A stretch of 64,000 nucleotides of DNA from Tepidisphaeraceae bacterium. GTDB taxonomy: Bacteria > Planctomycetota > Phycisphaerae > Tepidisphaerales > Tepidisphaeraceae. The stretch is from contig DASYHQ010000063.1 of NCBI GenBank assembly GCA_035998445.1, positions 1-64,000 of the forward strand, written 5' to 3'. A program made the translations under genes and the position numbers. Below, one piece after another: positions 38,900-47,840 of this stretch. The notes under the pieces are model-generated. The model ran no database searches. It was not told the origin of the DNA and worked only from the letters and a program-made list of their open reading frames with translations. Numbering within the stretch: the first letter of the stretch is position 1; the number at the start of each line of letters is the position of its first letter.

Positions 38900-39265
38900 A
38901 TGGCGGCGGCAAAGGGCGATCTGGCGACGGTCTTCGGCAAGCGGCTGCTGGCGCTGCGGGATGCGGCGGGGCTGACGCAGGAACAGCTCGCCAAGGCATC
39001 TGGGTTTGACTACAAACACATCGGCTCGCTCGAGCGGGGCGACAAGACCCCATCGTTCGAGGCGATCGAGCGCATCGCCGGCGCCCTCAAGGTGCACTAC
39101 TGCGAGCTGTTCCTGCCCGCCGACCTTTCCATCGTAGCCAAGGGCGAGCAGGGCCTGCGGATCCTCGTGCGCGACTTGGAACGGCACGGGTCGCCCGCCC
39201 TTAAACGCTTCCTCGCCCAGTCGCTGGCCGCCGCCGTCGCCCTCGCCAAGTCCGATCCCAGTTGA
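38900..39265 (+). CDS. XRE-family transcriptional regulator
   Basis: The 121-residue protein has a Cro/C1-type helix-turn-helix at about 12-68 (FGKRLLALRDAAGLTQEQLA, then KASGFDYKHIGSLERGDKTP) and a C-terminal helical tail. ATG 38900 has GGAG 5-8 nt upstream. It is divergent from the DUF429 gene, so it may control that gene or the recombinase operon that follows 107 bp downstream. Confidence 0.85.
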   Translation: MAAAKGDLATVFGKRLLALRDAAGLTQEQLAKASGFDYKHIGSLERGDKTPSFEAIERIAGALKVHYCELFLPADLSIVAKGEQGLRILVRDLERHGSPALKRFLAQSLAAAVALAKSDPS

Positions 39266-39371
39266 CCACTGTACCGGACGCCATCCGAGCCCAGATAATT
39301 GTCGAGATCTATTAGAAGGGCGAACTGCGCCCATAATTGTTCGATAAATTGTCGGGTGATTTAATGGTGCA

Positions 39372-39673
39372 ATGAATAATGCAAACGTCCTGCTCCACGC
39401 GGGTGGCCACGGCGCCTGGGACCCTATCAACCCGGTCGACATGCCCCCGTCTCCTTCGACCACGTCGACATCACCCTCTACCCGCTGAAGCACACCGCGC
39501 GGCGAGTGCGAACGTACGTCGCCATCCTGATGGAACGGCGGAACGTTGGAACGGTCCTGTGCCGGTCCAACGGCACGTACGAGGCGACGCGGGCGACCGG
39601 CGGCCGGACCGAGTACCACCACTCATTGGCAGAAGCCGCGACCTACCTGGCCGCAGACGGGATCCTCTCATGA
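39372..39673 (+). pseudogene. Small mobile-element-type gene, frameshifted
   Basis: ATG 39372 opens MNNANVLLHAGGHGAWDPIN. In the run CCCCC at about 39440-39446 one C seems missing. The next frame continues VSFDHVDITLYPLKHTARRV, then YVAILMERRNVGTVLCRSNG and YHHSLAEAATYLAADGILS, and stops at 39671-39673, overlapping the next start (ATGA). The restored length is about 100 residues. No function is known. It is the first gene of a three-gene operon ending in a recombinase. Confidence 0.6.
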
Positions 39674-39951
39674 ACGGGATCACACGCTTCGCCACGGGCA
39701 AGATCGTGGCCACGCCTGGCGCCGTTGAGGCCGTCGATGCGTCCGGGGAGGGCTTTGGTCCATTTCTGGCTCGGCACTGCGTAGGGGACTGGGGCGAGGT
39801 CTCAGCGTCGGACGCCCGGGCGAACGAGCGTGCCCTGGCCAGCGGCGAACGCCTCCTTTCGGTCTACCGGACGGCTTATGGCGTCAAGATCTGGATCATA
39901 ACGGAGGCCGACCGCTCCGTTACGACGGTGCTGCTGCCGGAGGACTACTGA
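39670..39951 (+). CDS. Conserved mobile-element-associated small protein
   Basis: The 93-residue protein reads ATGKIVATPGAVEAVDASGE, then FLARHCVGDWGEVSASDARA and YGVKIWIITEADRSVTTVLL, ending PEDY. Proteins with this TPGA...LARHxxGDWGE...IITEADRSxTTxLLPxEY pattern are familiar to me from plasmids and integrative elements of many bacteria, with no assigned function. It overlaps both neighbours (ATGA before, TGATG after), so it is translationally coupled to the recombinase. Confidence 0.72.
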   Translation: MNGITRFATGKIVATPGAVEAVDASGEGFGPFLARHCVGDWGEVSASDARANERALASGERLLSVYRTAYGVKIWIITEADRSVTTVLLPEDY

Positions 39952-40580
39952 TGTCAGAGTTTGTTAAGCCCGTCGCCATCTACGCTCGCGTCTCGACCTC
40001 GGACCAGACGCTCGACGCTCAGCTCTGTGACCTGCGCGAGTACTGCCGGTCCCGCGGATGGCGGGCGGTCGAGTATACGGACCAGGGCGTGAGCGGGGCG
40101 AAGGACAGCCGGCCGGGTTGGAACGCGTGCTGGGACGCCGTGCAGAAGGGGCACCATCCCGCGCTGGTCGTCCACGCCTAGGACCGGGTGGGGCGATCGT
40201 TGCCGCACCTGGTGAAGATCATCACGTTCATGTCGGAGCGGAACGTTGCGCTCGTGTCGTACCGCGAGAACCTGGACCTGACGACGGCGGCGGGGCGGAT
40301 GCTGGCCGGCATCTTCGGCGTGATGGCCGAGTACGAGCGCAGCATCATCAGTGAACGGACGAAGGCGGGGATGAGGGCGGCCAAGGCGAGGGGGAAGCGC
40401 ATAGGTAACCAGCAGGCTCGCTTCTTCGATCGTAAACGGGCTGCGGAGTTGAGGGCGTCGGGGATGGGACAAGTTCGGATCGCCAAGACCCTGGGTGTCG
40501 GCGTGGGCACGGTGAACAAATGGGCCCGAGCGCAGCAACCACGTGAAGTGATCTCGAGGCCCGCGCTGCGCCCGTTATAA
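39951..40580 (+). pseudogene. Serine recombinase (resolvase/invertase), interrupted by TAG
   Basis: This resolvase has catalytic Ser15 in AIYARVSTSDQTLDAQ, then SRGWRAVEYTDQGVSGAKDS. After LVVHA a TAG (40179-40181) stands where the family has Leu or Trp before DRVGRSLPHLV. The same frame continues FGVMAEYERSIISERTKAGM and a C-terminal helix-turn-helix (RASGMGQVRIAKTLGVGVGT). If the TAG is read through it is 209 residues, the normal size. It would catalyse site-specific resolution or inversion. No crossover site is obvious to me nearby, although the 21-bp palindrome at 30471 is a candidate to test. Confidence 0.82.
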
Positions 40581-40652
40581 GCAATGCGTCAGATTGCACT
40601 AGACGACCATCGTCAATCGTCCGACTATATCCGCCATCACAGAAGGGAGACG

Positions 40653-41563
40653 ATGGCAGAACTGGGGTCGGAACAGCCAACGGTCGCACACGAGGGGATT
40701 GTCGAACAAATCCAGCGACATGCAGCGTGGGGCGTACCACTTGAACTGTTCGTCTACTTCACCGGGTACCTCGCAATGTCATCCTTCGCCGCGCGCGTCG
40801 GTCTGCCAACGAGTAGCCTGCTTGAGCCGCAGTACGTGGCGACTGGCATTTGGATTCTCACTCCGCTAGCGGCGGTGGCAACCTTGATTCACGCGGGGGC
40901 AGCCTCGATTAAGGGCAGTACGTTGGAGCCGGTCGGCAGCGTTAAGGAATGGTGGGCCGAGGTGCGGGCCGGCCTCCCGCGCCTCCTGCTGATGTTATTC
41001 CTGCTCGGTCTAGCTTATACCACGCTGATTCTATTGGTGCTCCCAATGTTGGCTCTGGTCGGGCCGCGATTTAGTGTGCCGAGCGTGCGCGACTCTTTGC
41101 TGACGGCCGCTTGGCTAATCACAACATCGCGGGTATTTACGCGGTTGCCCTGTACCTAGCTCGCATCGTGAAGGCATCCGCGGAGTCGAACGTGTCGTTC
41201 GCTCAGCCGTCGGCTTTCGGTAGATCCGCTGTCGCCATGATGCTCCTGGTCGTGCTTTACCTCGCGTACGTCGGCACGTTCACGAGCTTCTGCATGACCC
41301 ATGTTCCGGCCACGCTCGGGGGGTTCCGGCCACTCCCGGTGCGTTTCCTGCTGAAGACCGAGCCCAGCACACTGATCTCGACAACGACACCGACTGTTCC
41401 CCCGTTATTGAAACCGGATACGGACGATCCGACGAGGTCCGAACGTCGCTATCTGTACCTGGCTACAGACAACGATTACGCCATCGTGGGCGCCGAGGGC
41501 CACGGGTGCATTGTGTTCGACCAGGCCCTCGTCGATGGCTACCAAGTAGAGCCCAAGGATTGA
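40653..41563 (+). pseudogene. Multi-pass membrane protein, frameshifted
   Basis: AAGGGAG sits 5 nt before ATG 40653. Hydrophobic segments include ELFVYFTGYLAMSSFA, YVATGIWILTPLAAVATLIH and LLLMLFLLGLAYTTLILLVL. Near 41130 one base is lost, and the next frame gives AGIYAVALYLARIVKAS, then VAMMLLVVLYLAYVGTFTSF and a periplasmic or cytoplasmic tail ending YQVEPKD. With the repair it is about 303 residues with five membrane helices. The function is unknown. Confidence 0.65.
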
Positions 41564-41704
41564 GCCGCTGGTATTCGAGAGGGTTAGCCGGCAGACCGGC
41601 GTCTGAGCGTCTCGACGTGACCTCGAGAAGGTGGTGCGAGGTCGTTCTCAGATGGTCCTTCCAGAAACATTGTTCCGCCCTGGTGCAAGGGGCGTAGCAT
41701 CTTG

Positions 41705-42724
41705 TTAGGGTTTGGTCGCCCTAATCGTACTGTAAATCGAAAACCTGTGGATCACTTCTGGATCGGCAAAACCGACGCCCTGAAGCAACATAAATACCTG
41801 CTGCTGTAGCAATTTTCCTCCGCCACTGTGAATATAAATCAAAAGATGAAGAACGTGGGTGGATATTGGTGTCGGTTCAGGAGTATCGAGTAGCGCTTCA
41901 TGTATAAATATTACTCCTCCAGTCGGCATATGATCGTATGCCCGCTTAAGAAGAAAAGTAATTTCCAACTCAGGCCAATCATGTAAGATGTTGCTGAAGT
42001 GGTACGCTTCTCCGTACACCCATGGATCAACAAAAAAGTTGGACGGGTGATAACGAATTCTGTCCATGCCAAACGTCGAATTCATCTTCGACGAAGCCAC
42101 ACAAATGTTGTCCAGATCCATGATAGTGATCAACGGCGGACTAACAGCAGATTCTTCCAAACTAAGGGCAACGGCGAGGGCACCAGACCCACCGCCGGCG
42201 TCCACTATCGCCGGTATCCCGTCAAATATACGGGAACGCACCTGTTCTAGCATTGGAGCCATAATATGCCGATGCATTCCAAAGAGGAACCCTCGTGCTT
42301 CCTCTTCGCTGATCAGGCCTCTGCGCCAACGCTGGCAGAAGGTCTCTCGGATACGGGTTGCATCACCAGATATACCAGCAACTAACTTCTGATAAGCGAT
42401 ATTTCCAGTCGAACGTGCCGTAGCGGACCCTATAAAAAGTGGTCCGCTCCATGTAACAAAATCACGAAACTGCGCATCGACAACATACTTACCGTTGCTG
42501 CGTCGTAGGAGTATAGTTGAAGCAGCAAGCAGCTGGAGAAGGCGCTCCAAGCATTCCCTGTCAAGATCGAGGGAGGCAGATATCTCGGATAGATCCGTCG
42601 AGTGATCAAGTGCGTCCAGAACGCCAAAGTGAATGGCGACATTCAGAGCGGCTGGCACATACTCGCCCAACTGCAGCTCAAGCATGGCGTGGTAACCGTT
42701 AGTGTTTATACTCGGCATGTTCAT
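41705..42724 (-). CDS. SAM-dependent O-methyltransferase (caffeate/hydroxyindole type)
   Basis: The 339-residue protein has an N-terminal dimerisation domain (LQLGEYVPAALNVAIHFGVL, then LDLDRECLERLLQLLAAS) and a Rossmann methyltransferase with the SAM loop IVDAGGGSGALAVALSL. DLDNICVAS is the acidic strand and HFSNILHDWPELEITFLLKR carries the catalytic His-Asp. It methylates hydroxyl groups on aromatic or polyketide-like substrates in this family. ATG 42724 overlaps the end of the ATP-grasp gene by 26 bases; ATG 42718 is equally possible. It is the last gene of the biosynthetic operon, which is visibly more AT-rich than its surroundings. Confidence 0.88.
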   Translation of the reverse strand: MNMPSINTNGYHAMLELQLGEYVPAALNVAIHFGVLDALDHSTDLSEISASLDLDRECLERLLQLLAASTILLRRSNGKYVVDAQFRDFVTWSGPLFIGSATARSTGNIAYQKLVAGISGDATRIRETFCQRWRRGLISEEEARGFLFGMHRHIMAPMLEQVRSRIFDGIPAIVDAGGGSGALAVALSLEESAVSPPLITIMDLDNICVASSKMNSTFGMDRIRYHPSNFFVDPWVYGEAYHFSNILHDWPELEITFLLKRAYDHMPTGGVIFIHEALLDTPEPTPISTHVLHLLIYIHSGGGKLLQQQVFMLLQGVGFADPEVIHRFSIYSTIRATKP

Positions 42725-44066
42725 CGTCTTGAGACCCCGGCCCGCCAGTACTGAATTGAGCGTCAATCTTGGCGAAAAGATCGTGCTGCTCGGAGCCCGA
42801 TCGCGTGATGAGGCAGAGCAGGTAGCTGCCATCGCTTATCTCCGTATGGGGAGGGATTCCGAGCATGGCTCCAGTACGCGTCTCCGTGTCATACAGAGCT
42901 CCCGTTCGCCTAAGGCCCTCTATCACTTCCCCGGTCCCCATGGCCGGCCAGTGTGCCGGAGTTAGGTATTGGACGACATGCCGGTCTACTGTGTCCGAGC
43001 TCTTTACGACTCGTTCCCAGATTCCGCCATAGATGGGCAGTGATCCACCGACCCGGGCATTCATTTCGGTAAAATGAACCTTTCCCCGCGAATCGAGAAT
43101 GCCGTCGGCACTCATGTATCCTCGATAACCGATGGCGTGGTAAAGCTCCGACAACTTTCGTGCATGTTCCAGTGCTGTGCGCAGACTTTCCGGCGGGATG
43201 TCCCAGTTGAGCGGCGTGTGCTCACGAACCAACTTTCCACGTTCGTACTCGAGTCCACCTGCCGCAAGGAAGGTAACTTGCGAATCATCCGCTCTGAACT
43301 CAAACCACACCGTCTGGCAGCAGGTTTTTAGCTCTTCAACTATTACGGGGAAGCGGTTATCCATGGACCCCCAAGTCCATAGGTAGGGAATGCTTCCTTT
43401 TAATTCCGAAAGATCATTGACCCATATCGAGCCCGCTGTCCGTGGCGCTGTCGTCCAGTCCTTCCGGATAACGGTGCAGCCCGCCCCCGCACTGTTATGA
43501 GCCTGTTTGACCATAACACCATCAGTGTCCTTGAGCAGGGCGGAGATTGCAGAATTGAGCTCCTCTTGTGTCCTACAGACCGTTCCCCTTGGAATAGGCG
43601 TTCCACTGGCGGCGGCGAGAGCTCGAAAGGTCGCCTTGCTATTGACCAAGGCATCGCCCCCTTGGCTGAAGAACTGTGCCCCTGGCATAGCTAACTCGAT
43701 CTTCAAACGTGTAGCGAGGTCCGCCACTTGAACACCGGGCCAGAGGCAAAGCAGTTCCGAGCAGTCTTTCACGAGGGGGGTCAACAGATCAATGAGATCG
43801 GGTGATACCAAGCTGAGCGGATCAAGTAGCCGCCCCTGGTGTCGACCGGTGGGCGCGATGAGGATCGTGAGTCGCTCTTTCCGAACTCTGAGGAGACTGC
43901 AAACATGGTCGAGGAACTGCTGATCCGGCGGGGAGGGGACAATGACTATGTCGCCTTCCCGGGCAAGCCAAAAAATCCTCTGGACGAACGTTCTCTGATC
44001 TGGCTGTCGGAGTAGCGATCCGTCGACGTGATTTGCAATGAGCAACCGTGCGTGCGCATTCATCAT
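42699..44066 (-). CDS. Pgm1-like ATP-grasp amide ligase
   Basis: The 455-residue protein has a pre-ATP-grasp region (EGDIVIVPSPPDQQFLDHVC) and an ATP-grasp core with DGVMVKQAHNSAGAGCTVIR, then VWFEFRADDSQVTFLAAGGL and the metal-binding HFTEMNARVGGSLPIYG. A C-terminal extension (GALYDTETRTGAMLGIPPHT, then GSYLLCLITRSGSEQHDLFA) resembles the Pgm1 C-terminal domain. Pgm1 of pheganomycin biosynthesis joins a guanidino amino acid to a peptide, so pairing with the amidinotransferase upstream is telling. ATG 44066 overlaps the amidinotransferase stop by four bases. The substrates are inferred, not visible. Confidence 0.82.
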   Translation of the reverse strand: MMNAHARLLIANHVDGSLLRQPDQRTFVQRIFWLAREGDIVIVPSPPDQQFLDHVCSLLRVRKERLTILIAPTGRHQGRLLDPLSLVSPDLIDLLTPLVKDCSELLCLWPGVQVADLATRLKIELAMPGAQFFSQGGDALVNSKATFRALAAASGTPIPRGTVCRTQEELNSAISALLKDTDGVMVKQAHNSAGAGCTVIRKDWTTAPRTAGSIWVNDLSELKGSIPYLWTWGSMDNRFPVIVEELKTCCQTVWFEFRADDSQVTFLAAGGLEYERGKLVREHTPLNWDIPPESLRTALEHARKLSELYHAIGYRGYMSADGILDSRGKVHFTEMNARVGGSLPIYGGIWERVVKSSDTVDRHVVQYLTPAHWPAMGTGEVIEGLRRTGALYDTETRTGAMLGIPPHTEISDGSYLLCLITRSGSEQHDLFAKIDAQFSTGGPGSQDDEHAEYKH

Positions 44067-45205
44067 CTTGTGTAATCTTCCATCGTGCCACTTCGAACCA
44101 TATCCAGGGTGAAGCAATGGAATCCCCCGCCGAAGAGCCGACGGTGCCGATGCCGCACTGGAATAACCAGAAAGCCCTCAAGCTCTAGGGCCCGGATAAC
44201 ATCAGGACAGTCCTGGTTCGCAACAACAGTTTCGGGGTTTACGGACAACACGTTGAGATCAATGTACGGACTCGTCAGCAACAGGTCGCCGTCATCGTAA
44301 ATAGGAAAGTTCTTCTCCGACGGGATAGGTGGTATGATGAACTTCCACTTATTGAAAGGGGCGGGTAGATGGTCGCGAACGCTCAGATCCCGGGCCAAGA
44401 ACACACCTGGACGCAGGGCGAGGATCATGCTGTCGATGTGGTTGTCGCTCAGCTGATAAACGCGGTGCACCCGATACCTCTCGCCTACGTGACGCTCCAG
44501 CCATGAGCAAGCGATCGCGTGGTTCTCGTTGGCAACATTAACGATTAAGTCTTTGCCGAGCCGCAGGACCTGCGCTCCATCCAACATCATGTCCAGACCG
44601 ACATCGTACGGCGAAGACTCAGGATTCTCGATCGGTTCGGTCGGCCCTCCGAGCGTTGTTTCCGTGGCTCGTGCATAGGACAAGTCAAACGATCGGTCAG
44701 TGAGGACCGGCCTCGGCATCGTGGTCCAGCGAGCGCCGACTTCGAAGTAATGATGAAATACCTTGGCCAACAAACGCGTCTCGAGATATCGGGATCGAAC
44801 TGCGGGCGGCGTCTCGATGATCTCGTCACCCAGAATCAGGGTATTATCTCGGATGTTGAGCGCTGGCACAGGCATCGCTTCCCACCCGAAGCCGCGGATG
44901 GTTTCTGCACTGTGGGGCAGCTCGATTGGCCGGTGAACCTTGATGCCAATCGATGCGAGCGTTACGGCAAGCCCCTCCACGTCCTCGTTGAGTTCATCGA
45001 CATACCGCTGCTTGATCCGCCATGCCCGCTCATGCGCTCTACGATCCGTCGATTTCCTAAGCCGCGGGTAGGCCCAGTCGCTGCGAAATAGGTTCTCGTG
45101 AAAGAATATGTCAAACGAGACTTCCCGGTCGTGCGAGGTATAGTTCTTCGCACTTCCGACGACTACCTCCTTAAGAGGAGACCACTCATCGAAGCTGTTC
45201 AACAT
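44063..45205 (-). CDS. Glycine/inosamine-type amidinotransferase
   Basis: The 380-residue protein begins FDEWSPLKEVVVGSAKNY, as do L-arginine:glycine and inosamine-phosphate amidinotransferases. The active-site triad can be placed: Asp in LDGAQVLRLGKDLIV, His in SDNHIDSMILALRPG and Cys364 in GGGFHCFTLDMVR. YDDGDLLLTSPYIDLNVLS is also typical. It would transfer an amidino group from arginine to an amine, making a guanidino compound. ATG 45205 has GGGAGGA 4 nt upstream. It lies 138 bp after the epimerase gene and is coupled to the ATP-grasp gene. Confidence 0.9.
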   Translation of the reverse strand: MLNSFDEWSPLKEVVVGSAKNYTSHDREVSFDIFFHENLFRSDWAYPRLRKSTDRRAHERAWRIKQRYVDELNEDVEGLAVTLASIGIKVHRPIELPHSAETIRGFGWEAMPVPALNIRDNTLILGDEIIETPPAVRSRYLETRLLAKVFHHYFEVGARWTTMPRPVLTDRSFDLSYARATETTLGGPTEPIENPESSPYDVGLDMMLDGAQVLRLGKDLIVNVANENHAIACSWLERHVGERYRVHRVYQLSDNHIDSMILALRPGVFLARDLSVRDHLPAPFNKWKFIIPPIPSEKNFPIYDDGDLLLTSPYIDLNVLSVNPETVVANQDCPDVIRALELEGFLVIPVRHRHRRLFGGGFHCFTLDMVRSGTMEDYTR

Positions 45206-45343
45206 GCGGTCCTCCCGAGAGTCGATCCTACCAAAAACTGAAGACCTCGGTATGTTATCAACTGGCTGCTTAGCCTGCACCAATCAGATCCAGGAACCGT
45301 AACAAGCGGATTTCTATAGCACCTCGGCGCCTCCGGATCTTTT

Positions 45344-46255
45344 TTATACTGGAGTCACTCCCATCGAACGGGCGAGATAACGAATGTGGTCGCGCAAAGC
45401 ACTCTCTGCATTGCATTGACCTCCAAGGAGACTCTCAATTCGTTGCGTACGGAAATGAGGGATCGGATCTCGGCTATCACCCGGCAGGATACGCACGCCG
45501 CCAGAAGAGCCCACACAAGTGACCACTATGCGAGCAATATGCTCCCACGTGAGGATTTGCTGATCGACGCAGATATAGGTCGGCAGGGGATTGTTTGCCC
45601 GGGTCAGAATGCGAACTACCTTCGCCAACGTTGACACGTCCGAGAATTGCCGCCCCTCCCTGCTCACGACCTCGACGGGTAGTCCCTCCGCCGCTGCGCG
45701 AACCATCTCCGAAAGGCGGTTTGGGCTCCGACAAGAGCTGGAGCCAGACACCGGCAGACCTACGACGGGACCTGGACGAACGACAATCCCGGTCATTTGA
45801 TGGCGTGCGCACGCGGCGCGAAGGAATAGTTCCCCAGCCGCCTTATTCGCGCCGTAGAGATCCGTTGGGCTGAGCCAGTCCTCCTCGGACATCTCGCCGG
45901 CGAACGGACGATGAACCGCCGCCGACGACAGGAAGATTCCCCGTTTCAGGCCGGCGTTGCCTGCGGCATCGAAAAGCTTTGAGGTGACGGCCGCATCTCG
46001 ACCCTCGAGCTCGCCGCTCGGATCACCCCAGATGATCGCAGCATGGATACACACATCATGACCTGGAAGCACCGCCCGGACCCGGGCATCATCCTGCAGA
46101 TCAGCTTCGACTACTTGAAGCCGGGACTCGCTCGCGAATCCGAGCAGCTTGTCCGGCGACCGGGCTACAGCGGTGACGTGCTGGCCGTCAGCAAGGAGCT
46201 CTCGAACGATGTGAAGGCCAATGTAACCTCCAGCGCCGGTTAGGAGGGTTCGCAT
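45344..46255 (-). CDS. NAD-dependent epimerase/dehydratase (extended SDR)
   Basis: The 303-residue protein opens MRTLLTGAGGYIGLHIVREL, with the NAD-binding TGxxGxxG. It has the catalytic YGANK (YxxxK) with an upstream FLSSAAVHRP serine strand, and IVVRPGPVVGLPVSGSS. The family includes nucleotide-sugar epimerases and ketoreductases; the substrate cannot be told. ATG 46255 has AAGGAG 9 nt upstream. It sits between the P450 and amidinotransferase genes, 13 bp after the former. Confidence 0.88.
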   Translation of the reverse strand: MRTLLTGAGGYIGLHIVRELLADGQHVTAVARSPDKLLGFASESRLQVVEADLQDDARVRAVLPGHDVCIHAAIIWGDPSGELEGRDAAVTSKLFDAAGNAGLKRGIFLSSAAVHRPFAGEMSEEDWLSPTDLYGANKAAGELFLRAACARHQMTGIVVRPGPVVGLPVSGSSSCRSPNRLSEMVRAAAEGLPVEVVSREGRQFSDVSTLAKVVRILTRANNPLPTYICVDQQILTWEHIARIVVTCVGSSGGVRILPGDSRDPIPHFRTQRIESLLGGQCNAESALRDHIRYLARSMGVTPV

Positions 46256-46268
46256 GCCATCAAACTCC

Positions 46269-47468
46269 TTACGAAGGCGGGACTCTCTCGTTAACAGGTG
46301 ACTGGCCTTGGCGTGAAACGGGAAGGCGAGCGAGGCAGCGGAGAGTCGCCGTGTCGAGCCAACGGGGCTCACCCGCGAGAGCGAACTCAGACTCCCAATC
46401 TGCCAATTGTCGCACGAAGTGCTCCAAGAACCTTTGGGCGGGCATGGCTCCCACACAGAAGTGCGGACCCCAACCGAAACCGAGATGAGGATTCGGTGAG
46501 CGATCGAGCACGAGGTCGTCCGGGTTCACGAAGTGCTTCGGATCACGGTTTGCGGCGGCCATCAAGGTAACTATTGGCTCCATCTTGCGAATCGTAATCC
46601 CACTTATGACTGTGTCGCGAGCGCAGTATCGCATGGTGGCTTGTGCTGGACTGGTAAACCTCAAAAGCTCCTGAACGCCCTTGGTCACCTGTCCAGAGTC
46701 GACGATGCGCCTCGCTAGGCCGGGACGTTCTAATGAAAGTGCAAGGAAGCTGCCCATTGAAGCGTGGGCGGTGCTATATGCAGCGTTGAACATGGCCGCT
46801 ATGGTGTTGCGGACATAGCCAGCCGACATCTCCCTTACACCCCGAGCCAGATTCAGATCGTAAATTACGCTTCCCGGGGCAGCAACGGGGAGTGCCGCTA
46901 AGATCAACTCATTCAGCTCATGAGTGGCTTCGCGACCAGCGTTGTAGCGGTTTCCGTCCAGCGAACTGTCCATTGCCCGCGTCACGCGGACGAAGATCGA
47001 TTCATAGGTTTCAGAAGCTATCTCGGGTACACCGATCAAGCGGCACGCAAAGTGGAGGGCCGCGGGAGCGGCGGCATCGGACATGAAGTCGAAAGGACGG
47101 TCAACGGGTTGCCGGGCAAGGCACTGTTTGAGTCTGTCACCGGCCCCACGACAGACGGTCGCTACGTCAATGCGATCCAAGGTGATCGCTAAGGCTTGTC
47201 GCAACGGAATTGAGTCTGGCGGATCGTGCGACTGAATCGTCATCCCCTCGCGGCTTGTCTCATTGACTCCGAGCAACTTCGCCGGGTCACGAGAGAAGTC
47301 AACCGAGGACCGAAGCACTCGGCTGCAATCGTCATATCGGCTCAGCACCCAAGCACAAAGCTTGTCGTGCCAAGCTACAGGCGCTTCTACCTGCAGCCGG
47401 CGGAAAATCGGATACGGATCCGCGAGCGTCTCAGGGTGCAGCGGTGCGTAGATTTCCGAGCTCAACAC
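46269..47468 (-). CDS. Cytochrome P450
   Basis: The 399-residue soluble bacterial P450 has the heme loop FGWGPHFCVGA (about 331-341, Cys338 as thiolate), the ExxR pair Glu267/Arg270 (QELLR) and AANRDPKHFVNPDD. The I-helix reads FNAAYSTAHAS (about 227-237) where the family has (A/G)GxxT. The acid normally before the Thr is Ser here, so oxygen activation may be altered. It has no membrane anchor. It overlaps the XRE regulator by 7 bases, so it is the first enzyme of the operon. Confidence 0.92.
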   Translation of the reverse strand: MLSSEIYAPLHPETLADPYPIFRRLQVEAPVAWHDKLCAWVLSRYDDCSRVLRSSVDFSRDPAKLLGVNETSREGMTIQSHDPPDSIPLRQALAITLDRIDVATVCRGAGDRLKQCLARQPVDRPFDFMSDAAAPAALHFACRLIGVPEIASETYESIFVRVTRAMDSSLDGNRYNAGREATHELNELILAALPVAAPGSVIYDLNLARGVREMSAGYVRNTIAAMFNAAYSTAHASMGSFLALSLERPGLARRIVDSGQVTKGVQELLRFTSPAQATMRYCARDTVISGITIRKMEPIVTLMAAANRDPKHFVNPDDLVLDRSPNPHLGFGWGPHFCVGAMPAQRFLEHFVRQLADWESEFALAGEPRWLDTATLRCLARLPVSRQGQSPVNERVPPS

Positions 47469-47725
47469 TGGCTGCCATCTGTTGTCTTGGTGTCGTCGTC
47501 GTCAACGAAGAGATTTTCCAGTGGCACCTGAAAAGCCGCTGCAAGTTTGCAGGCAACATGCACCGTAGGTTCGTAGTCGCCCTTTTCCATAAGCGTGATG
47601 GTGTCAACCGGGACTCCAGTAAGCTCGGCCAACTTTTCCGGCGTGTTAGCGTCAGATGGAGCCCGTTTGAGGAGCTCAGAGATTCGTTTCGGACCGAAGG
47701 AGGACGTAATGTGATCGTAAGTCAT
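47462..47725 (-). CDS. XRE-family regulator, first gene of the biosynthetic operon
   Basis: The 87-residue protein has a Cro/C1 helix-turn-helix (KRISELLKRAPSDANTPEKL, then AELTGVPVDTITLMEKGDYE, PTVHVACKLAAAFQVPLENL) and an acidic tail (VDDDDTKTTDG). GGAG lies 7-10 nt before ATG 47725. All six genes from here to 41705 run the same way with overlaps or gaps of at most 138 bp, so this regulator probably controls its own operon. Confidence 0.85.
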   Translation of the reverse strand: MTYDHITSSFGPKRISELLKRAPSDANTPEKLAELTGVPVDTITLMEKGDYEPTVHVACKLAAAFQVPLENLFVDDDDTKTTDGSQC

Positions 47726-47840
47726 CGAATGCTCCAGTTCCTACTCTTGCGACTTTAGAATTGGATTTGCCTTGGCGTAACCACCAAGCTCCGGGAAAAC
47801 CAACATATCATCCTGTTCGCCGCGAAACAAGATTATTGCG

